From Eubacteriaceae bacterium Marseille-Q4139 (lineage in GTDB: Bacteria; Bacillota; Clostridia; Lachnospirales; Lachnospiraceae): DNA of 64,000 nt. Below are positions 55,503 to 64,000 of the stretch, one piece after another. Made by a program: the position numbers and the translations under genes. A model generated the notes under the pieces. That model had not been told where the DNA came from, did no database searches, and saw nothing but the letters and a program-made list of their open reading frames with translations. Positions within the stretch are counted from its first letter, which is position 1. Each line of letters begins with the position of its first letter. Where the stretch lies: the NCBI GenBank assembly GCA_018223415.1, contig JAGTTQ010000001.1, forward strand, positions 428,153-492,152, given 5' to 3'.

Positions 55503-57473
55503 TTAGTCGTCAAGGCCCTTTAAATATTTGTCAAACCAGGCCGTCATCTCAGAAAGCCGGCGCATCCTGTGGAGCGGCTTCCCGCTTCTGGAAAGCTCAT
55601 GGTTCTCCCCCTCAAAGAGGAAGGCTTTCGACGGCACGCCGTGGTATTTTAAGGCCGCAAACATCTGCATGCCCTCGGAAAGGGGACAGTTGTAGTCCTT
55701 TAAGGAGTGGATAAATAAGGTCGGAGTTTTTGCCTTATCGGCGTAGGCCACCGGCGAACGCTCCCAGAGCTCCTTCGGAGCCGTCCACGGCGTCTTTCCG
55801 CCGTTTTCGTCCACGTCAAAGGAAAAGCCGATCTCACTGCACCCAAAATCCGAAAGCCAGTTGGAAAAGCTTCTCTGGCTGACGGCAGCCGCGAACCGGT
55901 CGGTATGGCCGATGATCCAGTTGGTCATCCAGCCGCCGTAGCTTCCGCCGGTGACGCCAAGGCGCTTTTCGTCGATGGCCGGATAGAGCTTTAACACATG
56001 GTCGGTGAATTCCATGAAATCCTTAAAGTCAACAGTGCCGTATTTTCCGCGCAGGTCGGCGAAATCATCGTCACGTCCGTCGGCGCCTCTCGGATTGCAT
56101 AAGAACACGAAATAGCCGTTTCCGGCAAAGGTCTGCATCTCATGGAACAGCGTGGTTCCAAAGGCCACCCGCGGGCCGCCGTGCATGTCCAAAATGGCCG
56201 GGTATTTCTTATTGGGGTCGTAGTCCTTCGGGAGAATCACCCATCCGTCGATATGGACGCCGTCGGAATCCGTAAAGCCGGCATCGTGAAGCTCGCCCAC
56301 GTATTTTCCGTCAAACGCAGCTTCATTGATATGGGTAAGCTGTTCGCAGACACCGCTCTCTTCATGGTACAGATAAAGCTCCTGAAGCTTTCCCGGTGTC
56401 CGTCCCACAAAGACAAAACCGCCTTCACAGGCAGCAAAGCAGTCGATGGCCCCGTCAAAGTCAAAGGCCTTTTCCACCGCCCCGTTTTCATACCGGTACA
56501 GTTCCCCGCGTGTTCCGACGCATGCCGTAAAGTATGCCTTCTGTCCGCAGGCCAAAAACTTTTCGCCGCCGCCTAACATAATGTCGCTGGTGGGGACAGA
56601 GCCTACCGAATGGCCGAACCTGGCCGCAAAGTCCGTATGGCCGTTTTCCCACACGTAGATGTCCGGGTACTGGCCGGATCCATGATGGTCCATGGCGCTC
56701 CCTGCAAATACGATGCGGTCTCCGGCGCAGTCGAAAAGGCCGATCCGCAGCTTATCCGGCTCCACCAGCGTCTTCGTCTCGCCCGTCTTTTTATTATAGG
56801 AATAAAGTCCCTTTGTCTTCGGAAGCAGCCTGTCATAGGCGGCGCCGGTATAGACGATGGCATCCCCCTCTGTCCGGAAGCCGTCAACGGCAAATAAATC
56901 CTCCGTCACCTTGCGGATTTTCTCCGCCCCGCCAGCGTTTTCGTCAAACAGGAACAGGGAATTGCGGAAGCGGGACACGAAATAAGCGCCGTTTTCCCAG
57001 TAGGGGAGCTCTTCTAAAATGTGATAGTCCTGATATTCCTTCAGTTTCTCTTCCTCTGACGGCTTATTTAAGTCCACGACAGCCGAAAAGACGTAGACGC
57101 CGTCATCCATTTTTTTGATACTGCCCACCGAATAGGGAAGCTCAAAGGCGCGCACGGCCTCGCCTCCCTGGAGCGGGAGCCTGTAAAATACGGTTTTTTC
57201 CTGATTTTTTTCCGGCCGGTCTTCATGCTTTCTTGACGATGCGAAGAGAAGCGCGTCCTCGCTGTCAAAGGAAAGAAGGGTTTCAGCGCCAAAAGAAGTC
57301 AGTTTCCTGACTTCTTTTGTGCCAAAATCCACGATATAGACCCAAGAATCATAGCCGTTTTTTTTCCGGCATGCCTGCTTTACAAGAAAGGCTGCCTTTT
57401 TCCCGGACGGCGACGCCGCAACTCCGGATAAAAACTTAAATTTGAGCAAATCGTCGATTTTTATGCTTTCCAT
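55503..57473 (-). CDS. S9-family (prolyl oligopeptidase-like) serine peptidase
   Basis: 656 residues, typical of acylaminoacyl-peptidase-like S9C enzymes. The N-terminal part (to about 390) is a beta-propeller of WD-like repeats; the C-terminal alpha/beta-hydrolase domain has the oxyanion region DMHGGPRVAFG, nucleophile Ser in GVTGGSYGGWMTN, Asp in IHSLKDYNCPLSEG and His in FEGENHELSRSG. No signal peptide, so cytoplasmic. It lies between oppA and oppB, so it most likely degrades imported peptides at once. Confidence 0.93.
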   Translation of the reverse strand: MESIKIDDLLKFKFLSGVAASPSGKKAAFLVKQACRKKNGYDSWVYIVDFGTKEVRKLTSFGAETLLSFDSEDALLFASSRKHEDRPEKNQEKTVFYRLPLQGGEAVRAFELPYSVGSIKKMDDGVYVFSAVVDLNKPSEEEKLKEYQDYHILEELPYWENGAYFVSRFRNSLFLFDENAGGAEKIRKVTEDLFAVDGFRTEGDAIVYTGAAYDRLLPKTKGLYSYNKKTGETKTLVEPDKLRIGLFDCAGDRIVFAGSAMDHHGSGQYPDIYVWENGHTDFAARFGHSVGSVPTSDIMLGGGEKFLACGQKAYFTACVGTRGELYRYENGAVEKAFDFDGAIDCFAACEGGFVFVGRTPGKLQELYLYHEESGVCEQLTHINEAAFDGKYVGELHDAGFTDSDGVHIDGWVILPKDYDPNKKYPAILDMHGGPRVAFGTTLFHEMQTFAGNGYFVFLCNPRGADGRDDDFADLRGKYGTVDFKDFMEFTDHVLKLYPAIDEKRLGVTGGSYGGWMTNWIIGHTDRFAAAVSQRSFSNWLSDFGCSEIGFSFDVDENGGKTPWTAPKELWERSPVAYADKAKTPTLFIHSLKDYNCPLSEGMQMFAALKYHGVPSKAFLFEGENHELSRSGKPLHRMRRLSEMTAWFDKYLKGLDD

Positions 57474-57487
57474 ACCATTCTCCTGCT

Positions 57488-59179
57488 TTATTCAAAATAT
57501 GCGTAGGAATAAACCGGTACATCGCCCGGTACCATGTAAACGCCCTTTAAGTGCTCGCTCTTTAAGGCCGGCTCGTTGAAGTCGAAGAGCGGGATGACAT
57601 ATACCTGATCTTCTACCAGGTATTTCTCAATCTCGTGAAGCTCGTTCATGTAATCGGTGCGGTCGATGATCTTTGTGACATCCGTCATCATCTGGTCATA
57701 AGCGTCGTCAGCCACGGCCGGTACCGGCTGCATGGCCTTTGTCCACTGGTTTAAGAACTCGGACGGGTCGTTGGTACAGGACAGGCCGTAGCGCGCCAGA
57801 TCGAAATCGCCCTGGTCTACCTGATCGTAGAACACGCCGGACTCCACCACATCCAGTTCGATGTTGACGCCGACGGCTTTCCACATCTGCTCAAGCATCT
57901 GGGCAACGTCTGCGTGGATGGAGTTGTTGGAGTATTTGTAGCGCAGCGTCAGCGGGTTGGACTCGTCATAGCCGGCTTCTGCAAGCAGCTCTTTTGCTAA
58001 CTCCGGATCGTACTCCTGGAATTTCTGCTTCTCGTCGGACTCTTCGCGGAAATCCTTCTCTGCACCCATCATGCCGTGGGGCACATAGCCGTAAAGCGGG
58101 GTGTAGAAGTCGCCGGCGTTGATAGCTTTTACGATTTCCTCGCGGTTGATGGCAACGGCAAGAGCACGGCGGACATTGACATCCTTTAATGCCTCAGGGC
58201 CGGTTTCGCCGGAGTTTAAGTCGATGGAGTAAACCGACTGCTGCGGACGGTTCCAGAGCTCTTCCGGATTTTCATAAGTGGCGACGATGGAGGCGTTGAT
58301 GGAAAGGGCCGCGTCAATGTCGCCTGTTTTGAAGGCTGCCGCCTGGGCATCCATATCCGGCATAACCTGGAACGTGATCTGATCTACGGTCACATTTTCT
58401 GCATCGTAGTAATTTTCATTCTTCGTAAGGACAACTTTTTCGTTTTCATTGCAGTAATCCAGCACATAAGCGCCTGTTACCGGATATCCCGGCTCTACGG
58501 ACCACTCGCTGAAGCCAGGCTCTGCCACGTCTTCCCGCAGCGGAAGGAACGCGCTGCCGCAGAGAAGGCCGGTAAAGAAGGCACACGGCGTCTTTAAATG
58601 GTAGACTACCGTCGTGTCGTCAAGGGCTTCCACGCCTGCAAAGGAGAAGGTGGAAAGATCCACTTCTGTGTCGGCAAGGTATTCTTCGGCACCCTCTAAG
58701 TATCTCACAAGCTTGTCGGTGACGAAACCGTTTTCTGCGCCGTATGTCAGGTTCCTGTTGACGGCGTAGACGAAATCATTGGCCGTAACCGGCTCGCCGT
58801 CGCTCCAGGTAAGCCCTTCTTTTATTTTAACGGTGTAGGTCAGGCCGTCCTCACTGACTTCGGCCTCTTCGGCCGCCAGCTCCGGAACGACGCTTCCGTC
58901 TTCCAGCTTCTTATAGAGGCCGGAATACATGTGGGCAATGGCATAGCGGTTCACGGTCTCCGTGGAAAGGCCCGGATCCAGAGTCGTAAACTGCTGGGCA
59001 ACGCCGACCGTCACCTCGACTGGTTCTCCGTCTTCGGCAGTCTCGCTGCCGCCTTCATTGGTTCCTGCTTCTGTCTTCGTATCTGCCTCTGTCTGTCCCT
59101 CGCTGCTGCTCCCGCAGCCTGCCAGAAGTCCCGCGCACATGGACGCAGAAAGCAGAACGGCTAAAAACTGTTTTTTCAT
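57488..59179 (-). CDS. oppA: Oligopeptide-binding lipoprotein OppA (family 5)
   Basis: 563 residues. Lipobox GLLAGC, Cys at about 22, then an acidic Thr/Glu/Gly linker (about 23-53) and a family 5 solute-binding protein (TLDPGLSTETVNRYAIAHMYSGLYKKL; YTVKIKEGLTWSDGEPVTANDFVYAV; VNVRRALAVAINREEIVKAI). GAGGAGG precedes the ATG. First gene of the opp operon; the mature protein captures peptides outside the cell. Confidence 0.95.
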   Translation of the reverse strand: MKKQFLAVLLSASMCAGLLAGCGSSSEGQTEADTKTEAGTNEGGSETAEDGEPVEVTVGVAQQFTTLDPGLSTETVNRYAIAHMYSGLYKKLEDGSVVPELAAEEAEVSEDGLTYTVKIKEGLTWSDGEPVTANDFVYAVNRNLTYGAENGFVTDKLVRYLEGAEEYLADTEVDLSTFSFAGVEALDDTTVVYHLKTPCAFFTGLLCGSAFLPLREDVAEPGFSEWSVEPGYPVTGAYVLDYCNENEKVVLTKNENYYDAENVTVDQITFQVMPDMDAQAAAFKTGDIDAALSINASIVATYENPEELWNRPQQSVYSIDLNSGETGPEALKDVNVRRALAVAINREEIVKAINAGDFYTPLYGYVPHGMMGAEKDFREESDEKQKFQEYDPELAKELLAEAGYDESNPLTLRYKYSNNSIHADVAQMLEQMWKAVGVNIELDVVESGVFYDQVDQGDFDLARYGLSCTNDPSEFLNQWTKAMQPVPAVADDAYDQMMTDVTKIIDRTDYMNELHEIEKYLVEDQVYVIPLFDFNEPALKSEHLKGVYMVPGDVPVYSYAYFE

Positions 59180-59273
59180 AAACCTGTCCTCCTCGTATTT
59201 CTTGTCTGCCGGCTCCGGCCTGTCAGGAACGGCTCCTGTCTCTCTGGCCCATAGGATATTTCTCCGGCAAATT

Positions 59274-59308
59274 ATGCATATTATACATTAGTTCGCATAA
59301 TAATTCAA
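59274..59308 (-). promoter_or_regulatory. oppA promoter with ATGCAT-type repeat at the -10 region
   Basis: Minus strand TTGAAT (59308-59303), 17 nt, TATAAT (59285-59280). The -10 box is embedded in ATGTATAATATGCAT (59288-59274), an imperfect inverted repeat very like the perfect palindrome at the -10 box of the first transporter (6160-6177). Confidence 0.7.
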
Positions 59309-59342
59309 GTGTTTCTGCATAGAAATATTGGTGGGATTCAAG

Positions 59343-59363
59343 GAAAAATCCGGCAGAATGCCG
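59343..59363 (-). terminator. Terminator of the GGDEF-LysR transcript
   Basis: Minus strand CGGCA-TTC-TGCCG followed by GATTTTTCC, about 110 nt after the LysR stop. Confidence 0.7.
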
Positions 59364-59414
59364 AAAAAGAGGCGATTTCATCAGTTGATATGCGGTTTGA
59401 ATGCCTGCATATGC

Positions 59415-59444
59415 AATAAATCCGGGAAATCTCCCGGACTTATT
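59415..59444 (-). other. Hairpin downstream of the LysR gene
   Basis: Imperfect inverted repeat of about 13 bp with TCCGGGA / TCCCGGA core flanked by AATAA / TTATT, 29 nt past the stop. It may act with the following hairpin in termination or 3' protection. Confidence 0.5.
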
Positions 59445-59472
59445 GGATGCGGCCAGACGGCAGACCCAGCCG

Positions 59473-60396
59473 TCATGGAAGCAGATGGTATGCTCTTTTC
59501 AGTATGTTTACAAATGCCCTGGCCTCCAAAGAAACGGCCTGGCTATTCAAAAACAGAACCAGGTTCATTTTCGTCTCCGCATCGGGGATCTCAATGCATT
59601 TGATCCCATGGCGCTTCATCTCGTCTGCCTGCCACTTGCTTCCAAAGCTGAAACTGTTTGTCTCAGCCAGAAGCCCCATCATGGCAGAATAGCTGTTGAC
59701 CTGTATCACCTGTTTCAGGCTTGTCAGCGGCACCCCATTGATCTTAATTCCAAGACGCAGAATGGAATATATGTCCAGATCCAGATGGATGTACCGCATA
59801 TCTTTTAAACGATCTTCCGGCAGCCTCTCCTGCCGGTCAAAGTCTGTGCAGGATTCCCGAACCTGGAGATACAGCCCGCCCTGATCCAAAACCTCCATAG
59901 TAAGAGAGCTTTGTGATACTTTGTTCTCCAGGGCCGCGACTTCCGGATCACTTAATACCGCAATTCCCACTCCGAACTCATCGTCCTGAACGCCTTGCAG
60001 CAAGTCCATCAGCTTCGTTTCATAAATCTTTAATATGATCGAATCGCCGTTGTCCCCGGAAACATAATCGAGCAGCAGCTCAGACTTCAGCAAAAGCGAA
60101 AACAAATAGATGTGAAGCTCGGAACATCCCATCACTTCTTTCTTTTTCCGCAGCAGCTCAATGGTCTTTATCTCCTCTTTCAGGGGCATGCTGCACTGAT
60201 ATAACAGCCGTCCTTCTTTTGTCAGACGGATTCCCTGATTGGAGCGGACAAGCAATGGATATCCCATGTATTCTTCCAGCTTTTTTATATTTCTGCTGAG
60301 TACGGACTGGCTGATATAGAGTTCTTCCGCAGCTTTGTTGATGCTTTTTCTGTCTGTAACCTCCAAAAACTGCATCAGCCAGGAAATATTTATCAT
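59473..60396 (-). CDS. LysR-family transcriptional regulator
   Basis: 307 residues. N-terminal winged HTH (WLMQFLEVTDRKSINKAAEELYISQSVLSRNIKKLEEYMGYPLLVRSNQGIRLTKEG) and a C-terminal effector domain from about residue 90 that is rather divergent. It starts 3 nt after the diguanylate cyclase stop, so both share the riboswitch-controlled mRNA. Its nearest downstream neighbour is the opp operon in the same orientation, a plausible target. Effector unknown. Confidence 0.9.
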   Translation of the reverse strand: MINISWLMQFLEVTDRKSINKAAEELYISQSVLSRNIKKLEEYMGYPLLVRSNQGIRLTKEGRLLYQCSMPLKEEIKTIELLRKKKEVMGCSELHIYLFSLLLKSELLLDYVSGDNGDSIILKIYETKLMDLLQGVQDDEFGVGIAVLSDPEVAALENKVSQSSLTMEVLDQGGLYLQVRESCTDFDRQERLPEDRLKDMRYIHLDLDIYSILRLGIKINGVPLTSLKQVIQVNSYSAMMGLLAETNSFSFGSKWQADEMKRHGIKCIEIPDAETKMNLVLFLNSQAVSLEARAFVNILKRAYHLLP

Positions 60397-60399
60397 CCG

Positions 60400-62433
60400 T
60401 TACCCCTCCTTTTCATCAAACAGCAGCTTTCGCCTCTCACATACGGCCCTGCAATGGATACAGTTTTCACGCATACAGGTATTCTGCTCCAGATTCATAT
60501 AAAATCCGTCTTTTCCGCTCCTCTTTGCCGCATACATCGCCGCATCAGCATTCCGGTACAGGTCTTCATAGGAATGGATCTCCTGCGTAATAACTGCCAC
60601 GCCGATACTGACCGACAGCTTATAGCTCCTGTAATATTCCTGAAGCTCTGTCCTTACTTCCTTCAGGAACTGGTTCAGCTTCATCTGCATGATCTCCGTG
60701 CTGAGTTCTTCCCGCAGCAAAATCACAAACTCGTCTCCCCCCAGCCGCACTTTGAGATCCGTGGAACGGAACTGCCTGCTTAAAATCCCGCCGAAGGCTT
60801 TCAGCACCTTATCGCCTTCCGCATGTCCCGCCTCATCGTTCACTCTTTTAAAGTTATCCAGGTCGATAAGCACCAGCATCCCCTTTGGATTTTCCTGCCG
60901 GAATATCTGCCGCACCTCTTCTTCCAGCTTCGTTCGATTATACAGGCCCGTCAGTGCATCCGTTACATTTTTCGACATCTCTTCCGACAGCCTCGTATTA
61001 AGGCTGTGGATTGCGTTCATATCTTTTGTGATATCCTGGACAAAGCCATAGGAGGCGTTCTGAAGGCAGGTCCGGTGTACCATCAGCGTGCGGCCGCTTT
61101 TCGTCTGGTATCGGTCCTCTCTGTAAATGCCGTCCTTCCAGACTTCCTGCTCGTTCTTCACCTTCTCATATTCAGACCTTATCTTTCGATGTACCTCCTC
61201 TTCCGAAAGCTCTGTCAGGGATATCAGATTGTCCGAACAAAAGATTTGATTGAGATCCACGTAATACTCATAGGCAGCCACTCCCTTATCAAACATATTG
61301 GCTAAGGTACAGAGCCGTTTTTGCTTTGTCTCAATGACGGAAACAAGCTTATTCAGATCCTGGGAAAGCTCCTTGATCTCTCTGTTTTTCCCCTCCTTAA
61401 AATATACGGTACTTGCCCCATTGATGAATCTGGCCATTTTCTGCGTAATGGTTTCCAGATCCGTTAAGACGGCATAGCCCAGCAGCCAGTACACAAAAAG
61501 CAGAACGAATACACAAAGAACGGCCACGGAAGCCATTCCCCTTATAAAGCTTTCGCGGATTCTCCCATGAAGCCCTGATATGTCGGAGGCGTATCCGTAG
61601 ATAATCCCCTTCCTGCATACACAGACTGCCGCCCACTTTTTCCCTGTGCTGCCCGAAGTATATATATCCGTTCTTGTCTCCCCTTCTTCCATATCCAGAA
61701 TCATTTCCAGGGAATAATCCACCTGCATCTCGTTGTTTTCTGACAGGGCCAATAACTTTTCCGTTTCCTTTTCCAGGGCAAAAAGGAAACGGTAGCGCTC
61801 TGTCGGAATGGAATTCAGGAGGTTCTTCAGGGATACCAGGCTTTCGTACTGTTCCAGCGCTTCCGCCGAAATCTCCAGCTGGATCATTCCTTTTGGCTCA
61901 TCTGCCGGCTTTACGCCGACATAAATTTTCCGCTCTCCTGTCTCCTCAGGACACCGCTCCATCTGAATATGGCTTTCCTCACCGGAACGCCCCTCGATCA
62001 GCGGCAGAAACTCTTCCAAGCGCCTGTCTTCATGAAAGCTGAGCCCGATGTTTTCAGGATTGCTGCTTTCCACGATTTTGCCGTATTCATCAACAATATT
62101 TATCCCTTCTACTTCCAAGACATTCAGCATGTCGTTCCAGTCAATGCCCCTGTTTTTTGCCCGGCTGTACCAGTTCGCAGCGACATTCGCCCTGTTTAAG
62201 TAATCCGCCTCAAACATCTCATACATATCTTCTTCGCGTATCTCGTTAAGCTCCACCGAGTGAATAATCTGTTCCATCGAGCTTTCCAGGTACTTTATTT
62301 CCGCTGAAACATTGCTGCTGTATGTGAATTTATTTAAAATCCAGGCCATAACCAGAATCAGCAGGCCGGTTCCTGCAAGAAGGCTTAAACTGACCGATTC
62401 CCTTAAGGTCATACTGCCTTTAAAATATTTCAT
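60400..62433 (-). CDS. Membrane-bound diguanylate cyclase (GGDEF)
   Basis: 677 residues from MKYFKGSM; AAGGA 9 nt before ATG 62433. Two membrane helices (about 12-33 and 305-330) flank an extracellular sensor domain of about 270 residues; then a HAMP/PAS-like region and a GGDEF domain (DALTGLYNRTKLEEEV; RLGGDEF). The product-inhibition I-site RSTD lies five residues before GGDEF. All catalytic residues look intact, so it should make c-di-GMP. The tail holds a Cys-rich motif (CMRENCIHCRAVC) that could bind a metal or sense redox state. Expression is governed by the upstream riboswitch. Confidence 0.92.
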   Translation of the reverse strand: MKYFKGSMTLRESVSLSLLAGTGLLILVMAWILNKFTYSSNVSAEIKYLESSMEQIIHSVELNEIREEDMYEMFEADYLNRANVAANWYSRAKNRGIDWNDMLNVLEVEGINIVDEYGKIVESSNPENIGLSFHEDRRLEEFLPLIEGRSGEESHIQMERCPEETGERKIYVGVKPADEPKGMIQLEISAEALEQYESLVSLKNLLNSIPTERYRFLFALEKETEKLLALSENNEMQVDYSLEMILDMEEGETRTDIYTSGSTGKKWAAVCVCRKGIIYGYASDISGLHGRIRESFIRGMASVAVLCVFVLLFVYWLLGYAVLTDLETITQKMARFINGASTVYFKEGKNREIKELSQDLNKLVSVIETKQKRLCTLANMFDKGVAAYEYYVDLNQIFCSDNLISLTELSEEEVHRKIRSEYEKVKNEQEVWKDGIYREDRYQTKSGRTLMVHRTCLQNASYGFVQDITKDMNAIHSLNTRLSEEMSKNVTDALTGLYNRTKLEEEVRQIFRQENPKGMLVLIDLDNFKRVNDEAGHAEGDKVLKAFGGILSRQFRSTDLKVRLGGDEFVILLREELSTEIMQMKLNQFLKEVRTELQEYYRSYKLSVSIGVAVITQEIHSYEDLYRNADAAMYAAKRSGKDGFYMNLEQNTCMRENCIHCRAVCERRKLLFDEKEG

Positions 62434-62489
62434 GCCGTCCATTCCTTGTAATTGATAAGATTCCCATCAGGCGACAGGCACGCAGACAA

Positions 62490-62578
62490 ATAACAAAAGT
62501 CCATAGTATCGCTCCTCATCAGACACAGTCTTTTTGAAACATACCAAAAACTTACTCCTCAGGAACGATACATGGACT
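62490..62578 (-). terminator. Intrinsic terminator of the c-di-GMP riboswitch (expression platform)
   Basis: Minus strand arms AGTCCATGTATCGTTCCT (from 62578 downward) and AGGAGCGATACTATGGACT (ending 62498) pair over about 17 bp with one bulge and one mismatch, with a loop of about 44 nt, and are followed by TTTTGTTATTT. It lies between the aptamer and the GGDEF start. Confidence 0.75.
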
Positions 62579-62589
62579 TCGTGCATATT

Positions 62590-62672
62590 GGCGGCTGACG
62601 GCCATACTCTGCATTTTCCCAGCCGCAGCAGCTTTGTGCACCGCTTTTCAGCGGTTTTGCCCTTGCCTGTAT
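62590..62672 (-). ncRNA. c-di-GMP-I (GEMM) riboswitch aptamer
   Basis: Minus strand begins AAGGGCAAAACC, forms the P2 hairpin CCGCU-GAAA-AGCGG with a GNRA tetraloop, continues GUGCACAAAGC (family core ACGCAAAGC), then the P3 side with UAUGG, a tetraloop-receptor-like element, and ends GCCGUCAGCCGCC. Order and conserved boxes match class I c-di-GMP aptamers such as Vc2. It precedes a diguanylate cyclase gene, a natural feedback target. Confidence 0.75.
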
Positions 62673-62678
62673 CAGGTA

Positions 62679-62708
62679 ATTATATACGATTTTTTCATGA
62701 TTTTATAA
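62679..62708 (-). promoter_or_regulatory. Promoter of the riboswitch transcript
   Basis: Minus strand perfect TATAAT (62684-62679) with a weak TTATAA 18 nt upstream (62708-62703). The transcript would begin near 62672, right at the aptamer. Confidence 0.55.
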
Positions 62709-62714
62709 TACATT

Positions 62715-64000
62715 CTATGTATATCCGTTATGCGTCTTTGCGGAAGGCACAGTCTCCAGAAGCCGTGCAAACGCCTCCGCTTCCATGGGACGATAATAAA
62801 AATATCCCTGAATCTCATCGCAGCCAAGCTTCTCCAAGAAATCCACCTGTTCCTGCTTTTCCACGCCTTCTGCAACAATCTGCATTCCCATGTTCCGAAC
62901 CATCTCCATGGTCGAGCGCAGGACAGTTTCTTCCTCTTCTGAGTCAATCAGGTCGATCAGGGTCTTGTCAAACTTGACTCCCTGGAACAAATCCCGGCGC
63001 AGGTTCGCAAGGTTGGAATTTCCCCGTCCGAAATCATCCATCAGCATATAGAAACCTGCCTGCCGGAATTCCCGGATGACCTTCACCGCGTCTGCCCCGA
63101 CCGATTCCTCGGTAATCTCCAGATAGACGCAGTCCTGGCCTATGCCCGCACGCTCCAGAATCTGCTGGTACCGGTGCACAATGTCAGGCACCAGAAGGCT
63201 GCCGCGGGATATATTGACTGAGACAGGGATCATGGGCATTCCTGCTTCCAGCCATTTTTTCTGCTGAAGGCAGACCTTCTCAAACACATATTCATCCAGC
63301 TGCACGATCTTTCCGCGTTCTTCCAAAAGAGGAATGAACCGTCCCGGAGAAATAACCCTGCCGTCTTTTCCACGCCAGCGCACCAGGGCCTCGGCGCCTC
63401 CAACGCACTTTCTGCGGACGTCATATTTCGGCTGATACCATGCCTCGATTCCGCTGTTTTCCAGCGTCCGGTCAAATTCATCCAGAAGAAGAACCGTATC
63501 CGTAAGTTCGATGGCGGCCTGCTCATCATAGGCATGATAAAGGGTTCTTTCCATTTTGGCAAGGCTTTTGGCAAACATCACCCGGCCGCGGAGCCGTTCA
63601 ATGGTCACGCTGCTGTCCGATGCACAGTATCCAAATACCGGTTTGCTCTGGTACGCATAGATCATACGGAGCTTTTCCAGGATCTGTTCGTTCAGTTTCT
63701 GACACACGGCTCCTGCTTCTTCCACGGCTATGCCTGGAAAGAAAAAGATAAACTGGTCGTCCGACACGCGCGCGGCAATTTTGTTTGTTCCATCCTTTTT
63801 GGCAAACATCCTGCCCAGCTCCCTGATAACTTCATCGCCTTTCCTGGCGCCAAAGTACCGGTTAATCAGCTTAAATTCCACAATATCGCAGGCAATCAGA
63901 ATCCCGTCTTTGTTCCGCATCCGTTTGAAATCCCGCTTAAACGCCTCATAATTCGCCTCACCCGTGAGGACATCCCGATAAGCCAGCCTCTCCAGCTCCT
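62715..64000 (-). CDS. GGDEF-EAL protein, N-terminus beyond right edge
   Basis: At least 428 residues are visible; the frame stays open to the right edge (LAYRDVLTGEANYEAFKRDF), so the start lies outside. The GGDEF domain is degenerate: the signature reads VSDDQF. The EAL domain looks complete: GAEALVRW, VNISRGSL, YLEITEES, MDDFGRGNSNL, KFDKTLID, AEGVEKQEQVDFLEKLGCDEIQGYFYYRPM, keeping the metal ligands Glu, Asn, Glu, Asp-Asp and the Lys. So it is probably a c-di-GMP phosphodiesterase with a sensory GGDEF-like part. It lies upstream of the riboswitch on the same strand. Confidence 0.9.
   Translation of the reverse strand, partial: ELERLAYRDVLTGEANYEAFKRDFKRMRNKDGILIACDIVEFKLINRYFGARKGDEVIRELGRMFAKKDGTNKIAARVSDDQFIFFFPGIAVEEAGAVCQKLNEQILEKLRMIYAYQSKPVFGYCASDSSVTIERLRGRVMFAKSLAKMERTLYHAYDEQAAIELTDTVLLLDEFDRTLENSGIEAWYQPKYDVRRKCVGGAEALVRWRGKDGRVISPGRFIPLLEERGKIVQLDEYVFEKVCLQQKKWLEAGMPMIPVSVNISRGSLLVPDIVHRYQQILERAGIGQDCVYLEITEESVGADAVKVIREFRQAGFYMLMDDFGRGNSNLANLRRDLFQGVKFDKTLIDLIDSEEEETVLRSTMEMVRNMGMQIVAEGVEKQEQVDFLEKLGCDEIQGYFYYRPMEAEAFARLLETVPSAKTHNGYT

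Noticed and set aside
1..64000. CRISPR arrays, insertion sequences, rRNA genes
   Set aside because: None seen: no regularly spaced repeats, no transposase motifs and no rRNA sequence. The only tandem repeats are inside the choline-binding-repeat gene.

Overview
The window looks like a chromosomal segment of a spore-forming, anaerobic, gut-type Clostridia, most probably Lachnospiraceae. Evidence: spore genes (SleC, CotJABC, a PdaA-type deacetylase, a YtvI-type AI-2E protein, a stand-alone Spo0A output domain), a group-B-like [FeFe] hydrogenase, a class I c-di-GMP riboswitch, many good sigma-A promoters (TTGACA-like, 17 bp, TATAAT-like) and small families typical of this group (DUF6110, DUF6465, DUF5722). 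Most of the window is GC-rich; the first ~1.8 kb is AT-rich and looks like the worn edge of a mobile element. Most genes are on the minus strand.

Layout. 1-1.9 kb: ImmA/IrrE-type protease (cut by the left edge) and XRE regulator, then a broken ribbon-helix-helix gene. 1.9-6.2 kb: polar amino acid ABC transporter with an AbgB-like M20 amidohydrolase. 6.2-10.6 kb: carAB. 10.8-14.6 kb: a GNAT gene, then a metal locus made of a short Fur-type winged-helix protein, a 26-residue membrane peptide, a DUF6110 membrane protein and an unusual P1B-type ATPase. 14.6-16.4 kb: KdpDE-like two-component pair. 16.5-19.5 kb: choline-binding-repeat protein and SleC. 19.6-19.9 kb: tRNA-Val, tRNA-Ala and tRNA-Gly. 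20-21.7 kb: cotJABC and the Spo0A-like protein. 21.8-29.6 kb: a long operon built around cdaA/cdaR (c-di-AMP synthesis) with an HPr-like protein, a polysaccharide polymerase, an aminotransferase and YtvI. 29.6-33.3 kb: galT, Gx transporter, ApbE and a NusG-II protein. 33.3-43.3 kb: housekeeping and envelope genes. 43.3-51.5 kb: DUF1266 lipoprotein, hydrogenase, TrmO, PadR/DUF2812, CMD-cupin fusion, GNAT, XRE. 51.6-59.3 kb: opp peptide-uptake operon with an S9 peptidase. 59.4-64 kb: LysR regulator, a diguanylate cyclase behind a c-di-GMP riboswitch, and a GGDEF-EAL protein cut by the right edge.

Most notable: (1) the Fur-like / 26-aa peptide / DUF6110 / P1B-ATPase locus at 11.4-14.6 kb, which resembles the minimal ferrosome (fez) gene set and carries TTAG...CTAA metalloregulator-like inverted repeats; (2) the c-di-GMP riboswitch and terminator ahead of a GGDEF-LysR transcript that ends beside the opp operon; (3) a near-consensus Rex site before the hydrogenase; (4) a PadR promoter with duplicated operators; (5) related ATGCAT-rich sequences at the -10 region of both solute-binding-protein promoters; (6) a probably leaderless RluA-type mRNA.
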